Assembly (NCBI RefSeq): GCF_020176955.2
Contig: NZ_JAIUCZ020000020.1
Location: forward strand, 1-62,831
Direction: 5' to 3'
DNA from: Nocardia sp. alder85J
GTDB taxonomy: Bacteria; Actinomycetota; Actinomycetes; Mycobacteriales; Mycobacteriaceae
Length of the DNA stretch: 62,831 bases
Shown here: positions 1 through 8,068 of the stretch, in pieces
Position numbering within the stretch: position 1 is the first letter of the stretch
Layout of the letters: each line of letters starts with the position of its first letter
Notes under the pieces: generated by a model
The model's input: only the letters and a program-made list of their open reading frames with translations
Told to the model about the DNA's origin: nothing
Database searches by the model: none
Translations under genes and position numbers: made by a program

Positions 1-163
1 AGCGATCTCATGGCGTCTGCTGCTCGACATCGAGATCAACGACAGCCCCGACGACCCGCCGCCCGCCGCGGAATGGTGCCAGACGCCCGGATTCCAGGAC
101 TGGAAATCCACCGATCTCGCTGCCCTGGTCGAGGACGCCGCCACCACCGAGGACGACCAGTGA
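1..163 (+). CDS. C-terminal part of a conjugation-operon protein that begins at 62305 (circular junction)
   Basis: Codons run in frame from base 2 to a TGA at 161-163, and base 1 completes the last codon (ga + a = Glu) of the frame leaving the right edge at 62831. The joined protein is about 230 residues. This tail is acidic and Pro/Asp-rich (it contains DSPDDPPPAAEW and ends TTEDDQ). It has no signal peptide, membrane segment or known motif. The stop overlaps the GTG of the next gene (gtga, 160-163), so the two are probably translationally coupled. Function unknown; a cytoplasmic accessory protein of the transfer operon is an inference from position only. Confidence 0.75.
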   Translation, partial: AISWRLLLDIEINDSPDDPPPAAEWCQTPGFQDWKSTDLAALVEDAATTEDDQ

Positions 164-2082
164 CCGCGCGTACGGTGCGCGCGGCCGCGCTCGGCATGAT
201 CTGCGCGGCCGTGGCAACGGTCACCGTCGTGGTTTTCGCCCCGGCGGCCGCCGGCGACGACGCCGCCGGTACCTGCCCCGACATCCACGTCCTCGCCGTG
301 GCGGGCACCACCGAATCCAGCGTGAACGCCCCCAGCGACGACGACACCGGCGAACTGTCCGCCGCCATCATCCCGGCCCTGAACACCGCTCGCGCCGAAG
401 GACTTCGGATCGAGCGCACCTACATCGCCTACCCCGCGGATTTCGGCTCCCAGGGCTTGGCGACGGCCTACAAGGCGAGCGTCATCGACGGCTACAACCG
501 GTTGACCCAGGTCGCCGCGCGGGTGGTGTACCAGTGCCCCACCACGAAACTCGTGCTGCTGGGCTACTCCCAGGGCGGGCACGCGGTGTCGATGCTGGCC
601 CAGCAGATCGGCGCCGGGAAAACGGGCCCGATCACCGCCGGGGACATTGCCCTGGTCGCCACGTTCGGTGACCCCACCCGCGGCCCCGACGCCGCGCTGT
701 TCCCGGGCCGGCCCGGACAACAGGGCCCGGCCCCCTGGCCCGGCACCGACCGCAAGACCCGCCCGTCGGCGACGAAGTTCCCCGACATGTACGACTCGCC
801 GAAAGGCGAAGGGATCGGCCCGGCGCGCGACATCGCAGCCAGCTTCGGCGCCCTGGACGACCGGACCGTGCAGTGGTGCCTCTCCGGTGACCTGGCCTGC
901 TCCGCACCCAAGAGCATCAGCCTGGCGAAGGTCGCGCTCGACATCGCCGGGCAATCGAACCTCGATTTCACCCACGACCCCTTCGGCGTGGTCACCTCCC
1001 TGGCCGCCGCGACCGCCAACACCTTCGCCGGCGGCACGGCCACCTTCATGGACAAGGACGTGCGAGGCCACAACCTCGCCGATATGTACTTCGACGGCAG
1101 CGCCTCCATCTCCAAGCGCCTCGAAGCCGCCGCCGACCCGCGCAACGCCGACCAGCAGACCAATCCCCTTGTGGCCCTGCTGAAATCCGGTCAGATGATC
1201 ATGTCCTCGGTCACGACGTTCGTTGGCTCCGTGCTCAACCCCGCCGTCCTGGGCAGCCTCATCAACGCCGGGGTGCAGATCGCCGGTTCGGCCGCCACCG
1301 GCGCAATCACCGCCGGTGTCCCCGCCCTCGCCGGCGGGCCCGCCGCCGCAGTCGCCGCAGCGGGCGCGGGCGCGGCCACCGGTGCCGCCGCCGGGCTGCC
1401 CGGCCTGGTCACCCCGGTGATCTCGATCGTCGGCAACACCGCCACAGCGGCGCTGAACATCATGCCGCCGCAGAGTGCCGAGAAGAAGATCAGCAGCATT
1501 TTCGATTTGCTCATCAACGAGGTGAAAGCCAATCAGGATCTGCCGCAACTGCTTACCGATGCGCGGCTGTGGAACCAGCAGGCCACCCACGGCGGCTACC
1601 GCACCGCCCGCGTCGCCCTGGACGGCTCCACACCGACGGACATCACCGCCGACTGGATCACCGCCGCCGCCCGCGACCTGCGCGCCACCCGCGCGAAGGA
1701 CGAGGCGAAGAAGAACCCGCCGACCAGCACCCCGAACACCACCACCGCGACCAGCGGCAAACCCGCGCCCGTGGTGAACGCCCACTACGACCGCGACACC
1801 GCCGGCAACGTCGTCAACCCGGTGGGGCCGCCGCTCGGCAACGCCCCGACGGCCCCGAAGACCGAGACCCCCGGAGACGTCCGGATCACCACCAACGGAC
1901 CGACCCCGCCCCAGGTCCCGGCCAAGGTCGGGCCGCTGGTGTGGGTCGCCGACGGCACCGCCAGCATCGCCACCCGCCTCGCCGCGACCGACCCCGCCAC
2001 CACGGCCGGAGCCCTGCTGCACATCGGTTCACCGCTGCTCGCGGCCTCACCCGCCCAAACCAAGCAGATCGGCAGGCCATGA
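160..2082 (+). CDS. Cutinase-family secreted serine esterase
   Basis: GTG start at 160 gives 640 residues; an upstream frame is open but belongs to the preceding gene. A hydrophobic signal segment (ICAAVATVTVVVFAPAAAG) is followed by a cutinase-like domain over roughly residues 35-270: CPDIHVLAVAGTTESS near the start, nucleophile motif GYSQGGH, then FGDPTRG and CLSGDLAC. The remainder is a long Ala/Gly-rich section and a Pro/Thr-rich tail, far longer than a typical cutinase of about 220 residues. Cutinases hydrolyse ester bonds in lipids or polyesters. Its place inside a type IV secretion operon suggests local modification of the mycolate envelope during mating, which is inference. It shares an ATGA overlap with the next gene. 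Confidence 0.85.
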   Translation: MTARTVRAAALGMICAAVATVTVVVFAPAAAGDDAAGTCPDIHVLAVAGTTESSVNAPSDDDTGELSAAIIPALNTARAEGLRIERTYIAYPADFGSQGLATAYKASVIDGYNRLTQVAARVVYQCPTTKLVLLGYSQGGHAVSMLAQQIGAGKTGPITAGDIALVATFGDPTRGPDAALFPGRPGQQGPAPWPGTDRKTRPSATKFPDMYDSPKGEGIGPARDIAASFGALDDRTVQWCLSGDLACSAPKSISLAKVALDIAGQSNLDFTHDPFGVVTSLAAATANTFAGGTATFMDKDVRGHNLADMYFDGSASISKRLEAAADPRNADQQTNPLVALLKSGQMIMSSVTTFVGSVLNPAVLGSLINAGVQIAGSAATGAITAGVPALAGGPAAAVAAAGAGAATGAAAGLPGLVTPVISIVGNTATAALNIMPPQSAEKKISSIFDLLINEVKANQDLPQLLTDARLWNQQATHGGYRTARVALDGSTPTDITADWITAAARDLRATRAKDEAKKNPPTSTPNTTTATSGKPAPVVNAHYDRDTAGNVVNPVGPPLGNAPTAPKTETPGDVRITTNGPTPPQVPAKVGPLVWVADGTASIATRLAATDPATTAGALLHIGSPLLAASPAQTKQIGRP

Positions 2083-2762
2083 CCAGCATCATCCGCCGCC
2101 ACGAACCGCCCGTCCGGCCGGTCATCGAACCGGAACCCTACGACGAGGAACCCGCCGACGAACCCGCCGTCGAGGAGCGCGAGCAGCCCCCCAAGCCCGC
2201 CACCGGACCCGCCGACCCGGACCCGGTCACCGGCCCCGGCGAGGAACAGGCCCCGGCCGCCGACCGGCCCGGCGAAGGGCCCCGGCCGCCGCTGTTCCAC
2301 GTCATGGCCGCCGTCCCCGAATCCGGTGCCACGACCCTGGCCGCCTGGTGCGCGTGCGCCGACGAAGTCCAGCGAGACACCCGCTGGCGGCCCTCGGCCG
2401 GCCACAGCCCGTATCTGGTGCTCACCGCCCCGAAAAGCCCCGACGGCGTCCGCGCCGCGCGGCAACTGGCCGGTGCCCTGTCGCACACCGTCGGTGGCGG
2501 CGCCCAGGTCGCGGCAATCGCGCTGCTCGAGGACCAGCCCCGCCCCACGCTCGCGCTGCGCGAGCTGATCGACGCCGCCGAACGCGCCGGGATCCCGATC
2601 CACACCCTGATCCACGACCCGAGGATGCGCCTGCCCACCGAGGCCGAGCAAACCCGGCTGTGGACCCCGCAGAACAGCGAAAACCGTTCGGTGCCAACAG
2701 TCCTCACCAACATCTACCGCCACGTGTTCCACCGCATCGCCGAACAGGAGAACAGCCGATGA
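2079..2762 (+). CDS. Conjugation-operon protein, possibly degenerate P-loop (DUF6668-like)
   Basis: ATG at 2079 overlaps the cutinase stop. 227 residues: the first 70 are acidic and Pro/Glu-rich (probably disordered), then a compact domain starting FHVMAAVPESGATTLAAW. That stretch resembles the glycine-rich P-loop start of actinobacterial DUF6668-type proteins (GxxGxTTL), but the lysine of a true Walker A is absent. No membrane segment. Such proteins sit beside type IV transfer genes in actinobacterial plasmids; a role in machinery assembly is inferred. Ends in an ATGA overlap with the next gene. Confidence 0.6.
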   Translation: MTSIIRRHEPPVRPVIEPEPYDEEPADEPAVEEREQPPKPATGPADPDPVTGPGEEQAPAADRPGEGPRPPLFHVMAAVPESGATTLAAWCACADEVQRDTRWRPSAGHSPYLVLTAPKSPDGVRAARQLAGALSHTVGGGAQVAAIALLEDQPRPTLALRELIDAAERAGIPIHTLIHDPRMRLPTEAEQTRLWTPQNSENRSVPTVLTNIYRHVFHRIAEQENSR

Positions 2763-3046
2763 CCCCTACCATCAGCGCCGCGACCTCCACGGTTGTCCTG
2801 GCAGTGTCACAACCGACCCCCGACGGCGGCCCCTTCGAACAGCTCGCGCAAAAGTTCCTCGGCTTGCTCTGGGCCTTCTCCGGATGGGTCGCATTGGGCG
2901 CATTCCTGATCTCCGGAGCCGTCTACGCCTACCAGAAATGGACGATGGCGCAGACCAGCGCTCTGTCCATGATCGGCGGCGTCACGTTCTTCGTCGGGTG
3001 CGGCGCGACCGGAGCCGCCGCCGTCAACTGGGCGATGAGCCTGTGA
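2759..3046 (+). CDS. Small two-helix membrane protein of the conjugation system
   Basis: 95 residues, ATG at 2759 overlapping the upstream stop. Two hydrophobic helices are visible, around LGLLWAFSGWVALGAFLISGAVYAY and MIGGVTFFVGCGATGAAAVNWAM, joined by a short basic loop (QKWTMAQ). Size and topology resemble VirB2/TrbC-type pilins or the small integral proteins of Gram-positive conjugation systems; no specific family can be assigned. A second small two-helix protein follows directly, so the pair may form a membrane subcomplex. The stop overlaps the next GTG (gtga, 3043-3046). Confidence 0.65.
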   Translation: MTPTISAATSTVVLAVSQPTPDGGPFEQLAQKFLGLLWAFSGWVALGAFLISGAVYAYQKWTMAQTSALSMIGGVTFFVGCGATGAAAVNWAMSL

Positions 3047-3297
3047 ACACCACAATCCTCGCCGATCCGCTGCCCTCTCAAGTGCTCGATCCGCTGCTCA
3101 AGCTCGCCGGCCAGCTCATCGGACTGGCCGGATACTTCGCCCTGGGCGGGATCTTCGCGGCCGGAATCTCCGGGACGCTCCGCTACTACAGAGGCGGGGA
3201 GAACATCGCCGACTACTGGCGTGAAGTGCTGATCATCCTCTTCTGCGCGGCCGTGGCAGCCCGCACCTTCGACATTGCCTCTTGGCTACACGGGTAG
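3043..3297 (+). CDS. Second small two-helix membrane protein
   Basis: 84 residues from a GTG at 3043 overlapping the preceding stop. A hydrophobic helix (LIGLAGYFALGGIFAAGISG) is followed by a polar loop with Arg, Tyr and Glu (RYYRGGENIADYWRE) and a second helix (VLIILFCAAVAARTF). It is not closely similar in sequence to its neighbour but shares its topology. Probably an inner-membrane component of the transfer channel; no named family recognised. Confidence 0.65.
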   Translation: MNTTILADPLPSQVLDPLLKLAGQLIGLAGYFALGGIFAAGISGTLRYYRGGENIADYWREVLIILFCAAVAARTFDIASWLHG

Positions 3298-3305
3298 GAG
3301 CCCCG

Positions 3306-3902
3306 ATGCGTATACGCCCCCGACTCGCCGCGCTGCTCGCCGCCTGCCTCGCAGCCCTGGCCGTCGCCGGATGCGGCGGCAGCGACCACACCACCGGCAA
3401 ACCGCTGACGATCACAAGCTATCGCGGTGCCGATTGGGTCACCGACGGCACGGTGACCCCGCCGACCTCTCCCGGCCAGGGCGACCGAATCCGCTTCCCG
3501 CACACCATGGACGGTGCGGTCATGGCAGCCGCGGACTCGCAAACCATGCTGGACACCGCCGGAGACGATGCGTTCGGCGCCGTCGCCCGCGACTACTTCG
3601 CCGTCGGCGCCGGCCTCACCGCCTACCTCGCCGCCCGCGCCAACATCTCCCTCACCGGCCAGCCCGACGCCGCGCGACTGCCCCGTATCACCGGTTTCCG
3701 ATTCACCGGCTACCAGGACGACGCGGCCACCATCGAAATCCTGTTCCGCCAGCCGGACAAGTCCGTCAACGGGCTGACCCGTCAGCTCGTCTGGCTCGCA
3801 GGGACCTGGCTCATCCAGCTCCCCGACCCCAAGGACACCACCACCGTCCTGAAGGCGTACCCCGAGATGCCCGCCGACGCCGAACACCTCCCCCAGGCAT
3901 GA
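3306..3902 (+). CDS. Conjugation lipoprotein
   Basis: ATG at 3306, eight bases after the previous stop, with AGGAG at 3296-3300. 198 residues: basic N-terminus, hydrophobic stretch and lipobox LAVAGC (Cys at about residue 22), so a lipid-anchored outer-face protein. The mature part (AMAAADSQTMLDTAG onwards, VWLAGTWLIQLPD near the end) has the alternating pattern of an NTF2-like or TcpC-like extracellular domain, but I cannot assign a family. A second lipoprotein follows. Confidence 0.7.
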   Translation: MRIRPRLAALLAACLAALAVAGCGGSDHTTGKPLTITSYRGADWVTDGTVTPPTSPGQGDRIRFPHTMDGAVMAAADSQTMLDTAGDDAFGAVARDYFAVGAGLTAYLAARANISLTGQPDAARLPRITGFRFTGYQDDAATIEILFRQPDKSVNGLTRQLVWLAGTWLIQLPDPKDTTTVLKAYPEMPADAEHLPQA

Positions 3903-3982
3903 CCGATCCAATGACAAGGCCCGCCAACACAATTGGTACGGCATCCCCGCCAACCCGACCTCTCACCGAAGGAGACACGACC

Positions 3983-4783
3983 ATGACGCGCAGGACCCTC
4001 ACCACGTGCGCCGCAGCACTGGCCCTCGCAGTCGTCACCACCGTCGCCGCATGCAGCCACAGCAGCGACCACGACACCGGCCCCACGGTGCCCGGCCAGC
4101 CCGGCGTGACCGCGAAACCACTCAAACAAACCCAGTGGTTCGCCGATACCTTCGGAACCCCGCTGATCGCCACCACCAACGTGACCCCCAAGACCGTTGA
4201 ACAGGCCAAGGACGTCCGCGGAACCGTGCTCCCGCAAGACAAGTCGGTGGTGGACGGGCCCGTGATGTGGGAACGGGTCCGCTGCGCCGCGCTGCCGTTC
4301 TCCACCACCGACGGACCCACCAAGACCCGCGCCGACGGCGTCTTCGGCGGATACGCTCGCACCTCGCTCGGCGCCGCCATGGCGGCACTCCAGATGTCCA
4401 GCTACGCCGCGACCGTCGGCAACAACACCGCTGTCCCGCAGGTCATCGCCCCCGCCGACCGAGACCGGCTCACCCCCCAGCTTCCGCAGTACGAGCGCGG
4501 GAAAGGACTGGACAACCCCGGTTGCCTGGCCCAGCAGAAGAACATCATCCGGCCGGCGATGTGGAAGGCCGAACCGATCTCCGACACCGTCACCCGCGTG
4601 CAGTACTGGTGGCCGCCGCGCCAGGGCGACGCGGCCGGCGGCAGCCTCGATTACACGGTGACCTGGCAGGACGGCGACTGGTACCTGTCCGAGCAGACCG
4701 CAACCGATGTGCTGGCACTGGGCGGGAAGGTGCCCCGGTCCGCGCAGTACACCACACAACCGATCGGGTGGTCGCCGTGGTGA
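3983..4783 (+). CDS. Conjugation lipoprotein with large extracytoplasmic domain
   Basis: 266 residues; ATG at 3983 preceded by GGAG at 3971-3974. Signal peptide LALAVVTTVAAC gives lipidation at about residue 21. The mature domain contains paired cysteines (VRCAALPF and NPGCLAQQ) that could form a disulphide, and ends with VTWQDGDWYLSEQTA, a pattern also seen in NTF2-like periplasmic domains. Probably an envelope-spanning scaffold piece of the type IV apparatus. The TGG-TGA end overlaps the GTG of the channel gene, implying coupling. Confidence 0.7.
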   Translation: MTRRTLTTCAAALALAVVTTVAACSHSSDHDTGPTVPGQPGVTAKPLKQTQWFADTFGTPLIATTNVTPKTVEQAKDVRGTVLPQDKSVVDGPVMWERVRCAALPFSTTDGPTKTRADGVFGGYARTSLGAAMAALQMSSYAATVGNNTAVPQVIAPADRDRLTPQLPQYERGKGLDNPGCLAQQKNIIRPAMWKAEPISDTVTRVQYWWPPRQGDAAGGSLDYTVTWQDGDWYLSEQTATDVLALGGKVPRSAQYTTQPIGWSPW

Positions 4784-6471
4784 TCGCCCGCCGCGCCCTG
4801 GCGCTGCTCGCGGCCGCGCTCTTGGTGCTCGCGGCCCTCGCCGGCACCACCGCGGCACAACCCCCGACCACCAGCCCCAGCACGCAGACGACCACCACCG
4901 CACCGACGACGCCGAGCACCACGGAGACCACCACGCCGGACCCGAGCACGCCCGGCGGCACCGACGATTCGTGCAACGGATTGAAGGTCGCCGGCATGTG
5001 CATCCCGACCCCCGGCGGCGTGGTGTCCTCCACCGCCGGAAACGCCGTGAAAGACGCTGGCATGTCCATGCTTTCGAGCATGGTCGACTGGGTGTTGGCC
5101 GGATACGTCTGGATCATGAAATACGTCGTCCAGCTGTTCATGGGCACGGGCGTCGACGTCTCCGGCACACAGACCGCCGTGCAGCGGATGACCGACCTCA
5201 CCAGCGACCTCCAGACGATCGCGCTCGGCCTCGGCCTGCTCATCGCCCTGATAGCCGTGCTGTACCAGCGCGCCATGCTCTCCGGCGACAACGCCGCCCC
5301 CGACGCCATCGGCGGCCTGGTCCGCTGGGCCGTCGCCGCGTCCATGGCCGCCCCGATCCTGATCGCCCTCTCCAGCGTCTCCGACGCCCTGTCCAGCTGG
5401 ATATTCGTTTCAGCCGCCGGGCCCGACGGCCCCACACACGTAGTCGATGCCCTCTCGTCCGCCCTGTCCGGGCGCGACGCGAAGCTGAAAACCGAGGACG
5501 TCATCAGCCTGGCACTGTGCCTGCTGGGCCTGCTGGCCTATATCGAACTGATGATCCAGCTCGTGATGCAGAAGTTCTGGATCATCTACGCCGCCGTCGC
5601 CCTGCCGATCGCGGGCGCGTCCAGTGTCGTCGGCGGCGGCAAAACGGTGTTCTGGGCCCTGACCCGCGTTGCCGTCGCCGCCCTGCTGTTCAAACCACTC
5701 GCATCGCTGTGCTTCGGCGTGGCGTTCATGCAGATCCGCAGCCTCGAATCCGGCGGTGACGTGATCACCGCCGTCGCGCTCATGGTCGCCCCGGCGTTCA
5801 TCCTGCCCCAGCTGGTCAACATGATCGGCACCAACGTCTCCTACGCCGGTAGCCCGATGCTGCGCGGCACCCTCCGCAACGGCCGCGGCGGGATCTCGGC
5901 GGGCATGACCGCCCTCGGTCGAGGAAAGGACACCGCGGCCACCGCCGGAAGCGTCGCCGCCTCCGGCGCGGCCGCGGCCGGCCGCGGAGCGGCCAAGGCC
6001 GTCCCGTTCGTCGGCGCCATGGGCCGCGCCGCCATGCAGACCCTCACCGGGCCACCCCCGTCCCGCAGCTCCGGCGCCGCCGCCGGTGGCCGCGCCACGG
6101 CCACGGCCGCACGCAGCGCCGCAGCCTCAGCACCCACCACCGGCGGCCGCGCTCGAGGTGGATCCACCAGCCGCACCGGCGCCAGCAGCGCCGCCACCGG
6201 CACCGCCAGCGGCAGCCGCCGCACCAGCACCGGCGCGGCCGCGGCACCGTCGAACAGCCGGGCCCGCACCGGAGCCAGCACCAGCAGCAGCGGCAGCAGC
6301 GGCAACCAGGCGGCCGCACCGGGCCAGCGGGGCACCGGCCGCGCCCGTAACAGCACCCGCGCGGGATCCGGCGGCACCGGCGACACCACCACCCCGCGCA
6401 CCCCGCGCCCCGGCCGCCGCACCGCCAGCAGCAGCCCACCGCGCGATGCGACATTCAAGCGAATCACCTAG
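4780..6471 (+). CDS. VirB6/TrbL-like polytopic channel protein
   Basis: GTG at 4780 overlaps the upstream stop; 563 residues. A cleavable-looking signal (ALLAAALLVLAALAGTTAAQ) is followed by a Thr/Pro linker. About six or seven membrane helices lie between residues 90 and 370, including IALGLGLLIALIAVLYQRAM, LLGLLAYIELMIQLVMQKFW and MVAPAFILPQLVNMIG. The last 190 residues are low-complexity Ala/Gly/Ser/Thr/Arg. Known family: TrbL/VirB6 proteins form the inner-membrane translocation platform of type IV secretion; the disordered basic tail is common in actinobacterial versions. Confidence in the family is good; the exact helix count is estimated by eye. Confidence 0.8.
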   Translation: MIARRALALLAAALLVLAALAGTTAAQPPTTSPSTQTTTTAPTTPSTTETTTPDPSTPGGTDDSCNGLKVAGMCIPTPGGVVSSTAGNAVKDAGMSMLSSMVDWVLAGYVWIMKYVVQLFMGTGVDVSGTQTAVQRMTDLTSDLQTIALGLGLLIALIAVLYQRAMLSGDNAAPDAIGGLVRWAVAASMAAPILIALSSVSDALSSWIFVSAAGPDGPTHVVDALSSALSGRDAKLKTEDVISLALCLLGLLAYIELMIQLVMQKFWIIYAAVALPIAGASSVVGGGKTVFWALTRVAVAALLFKPLASLCFGVAFMQIRSLESGGDVITAVALMVAPAFILPQLVNMIGTNVSYAGSPMLRGTLRNGRGGISAGMTALGRGKDTAATAGSVAASGAAAAGRGAAKAVPFVGAMGRAAMQTLTGPPPSRSSGAAAGGRATATAARSAAASAPTTGGRARGGSTSRTGASSAATGTASGSRRTSTGAAAAPSNSRARTGASTSSSGSSGNQAAAPGQRGTGRARNSTRAGSGGTGDTTTPRTPRPGRRTASSSPPRDATFKRIT

Positions 6472-6507
6472 CCCGCCAACGACTTCCGAGCACACGAAAG
6501 GCCCACG

Positions 6508-7983
6508 ATGGGATCACAGAAATACGCCGGCTGGCGCCGACCGGAATCGACCGGCCTGATTCCCGGCCTGTCCACCGGCATGTCCATGGCCGCCGTCGGC
6601 GCCATGGCGCTGGCGATCGGCTCGGCCTACCTGTTCCATTCGATGACCGGCGCCATCACGATTCTCGCCGTCGCCGCGCTGCTCATCGGCCCGAGCATGA
6701 TCCGCCTCCGCGGCACCAGCGCCGGAGACTACTTCCTGTCCTGGCTACGCAGCCTGCCGATCCGCCGCCGCATGGCCCACAGATACAGGACCGGCCTGTT
6801 CGCGCACATCCCCGGCGGACACGCCCGCCTGCCCGGCCTGGCCTCCCCCATCATCCTCGATCGGCTGTTCGACCCGGCCACCGGCGACGACATCGGCGCC
6901 CTGGTCAACCCGATCCACCGCACCGTCACCATCATCATGGACACCTCCGCCATCGGCCGCGCCACCCAGCCCGAGACCACCACCAACGCTCAGGTCGCCG
7001 GATGGGGCGAATTCATCCGCCGCGCAGGCGAATTCGGCGACGTGGCCGGAATCGCCGTGGTCACCGACACCGTGCCCGAAACCGGGGCCCGCTACAACGT
7101 CGAGATCGACAAGCGCCGCCACCAGGCCGCGCCCGCCCTGGTACTCGACCTCATGGACGACCGCACCAGCGACCTCGCCACCGACCGCATCCGCTACACC
7201 CAGCGCATCGCCGTCACCTTCCGCTACTCCAGCGGCCATTTCCGCTCCGGCATCGAGTCCGTGGCCCGCCGCCTCGAGGAGCTGACCGACGCGGCCGCCG
7301 GTGCCGGCCTGTCCGCCACCTTCGCCACCGCCGGCGAAATCATCGCGTTCACGCACGCGGCCTTCAACCCGGCCGCCGGGCCGATGCTGGACGAGGCCAT
7401 GGCCGCCACCGGCGACCCCGGCATCACCTGGGAAGACGCGGGCCCGTCGTACCACTCCGACGAGCACAGCTACTACCTGCACGACTCCGGCAAATCGTTC
7501 ACCAGCCGCGCATGGGAGTTCCCCGTGCAGCCGATCGAGGACGACGTGTTGGCCCAGCTGCTCGCACCCACCTACCGCGCCCCCTACAAGCGCGTGACCC
7601 TGATCTACCGCCCCTACCGGCCCCAGGATGCCGTAGAGACCACCGACAGCGACTATCGCGACGCCTTCGCCGCCGTCCAGCGCCGCCGCCGCGGACTCGT
7701 GGACGCCAAACAGCAGATGCGCTACGACGACATCGCCGCCACCCGTGAAGATCTCGCCGAAGGCCACGGCCTCACCCGCGTCGGCACGCTGGTCACCGTC
7801 ACCGTGCCCATCGGCGCCAGCGGCCTGGACGAAACCGCGTTCATCCGCGCCGCCGGCATCGCCGCCAGCATCAAGATCGCCCCCTGCTACAGCGACCAAG
7901 CCGCCATGTTCCTCACCGGGCTCGGCATCGGCGTCTACCCGGACATGGACGAGACCGACATGACCGACATCCTGTCCGCCTAA
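6508..7983 (+). CDS. SCO6880-family conjugation protein
   Basis: 491 residues, ATG at 6508. Two N-terminal membrane helices (TGMSMAAVGAMALAIGSAYLF and AITILAVAALLIGP) precede a large cytoplasmic region with patterns typical of the actinobacterial SCO6880 family: RRRMAHRYRTGLFAHIPGG, a middle section with FRSGIESVARRLEELTDAA, and RVTLIYRPYRPQDA. The family sits immediately upstream of the VirB4-like ATPase in actinobacterial transfer regions, as here, and is thought to act with it like a PrgI/VirB3-VirB4 pair. The biochemical role is unproven. Confidence 0.8.
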   Translation: MGSQKYAGWRRPESTGLIPGLSTGMSMAAVGAMALAIGSAYLFHSMTGAITILAVAALLIGPSMIRLRGTSAGDYFLSWLRSLPIRRRMAHRYRTGLFAHIPGGHARLPGLASPIILDRLFDPATGDDIGALVNPIHRTVTIIMDTSAIGRATQPETTTNAQVAGWGEFIRRAGEFGDVAGIAVVTDTVPETGARYNVEIDKRRHQAAPALVLDLMDDRTSDLATDRIRYTQRIAVTFRYSSGHFRSGIESVARRLEELTDAAAGAGLSATFATAGEIIAFTHAAFNPAAGPMLDEAMAATGDPGITWEDAGPSYHSDEHSYYLHDSGKSFTSRAWEFPVQPIEDDVLAQLLAPTYRAPYKRVTLIYRPYRPQDAVETTDSDYRDAFAAVQRRRRGLVDAKQQMRYDDIAATREDLAEGHGLTRVGTLVTVTVPIGASGLDETAFIRAAGIAASIKIAPCYSDQAAMFLTGLGIGVYPDMDETDMTDILSA

Positions 7984-8068
7984 CCGGCCGCTCGCGCACC
8001 CACCCCAGCCCACCACACCCCCATTGCCCATATGGCCCATAGCGGCCCTATCCCGGAGGAGACCCGAT

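Noticed and set aside
8024..8068. Upstream start for the VirB4-like gene and a partition-type palindrome at 8032-8050
   Set aside because: The strong GGAGGAG supports 8069, and the palindrome is too imperfect to count as a member of the family.
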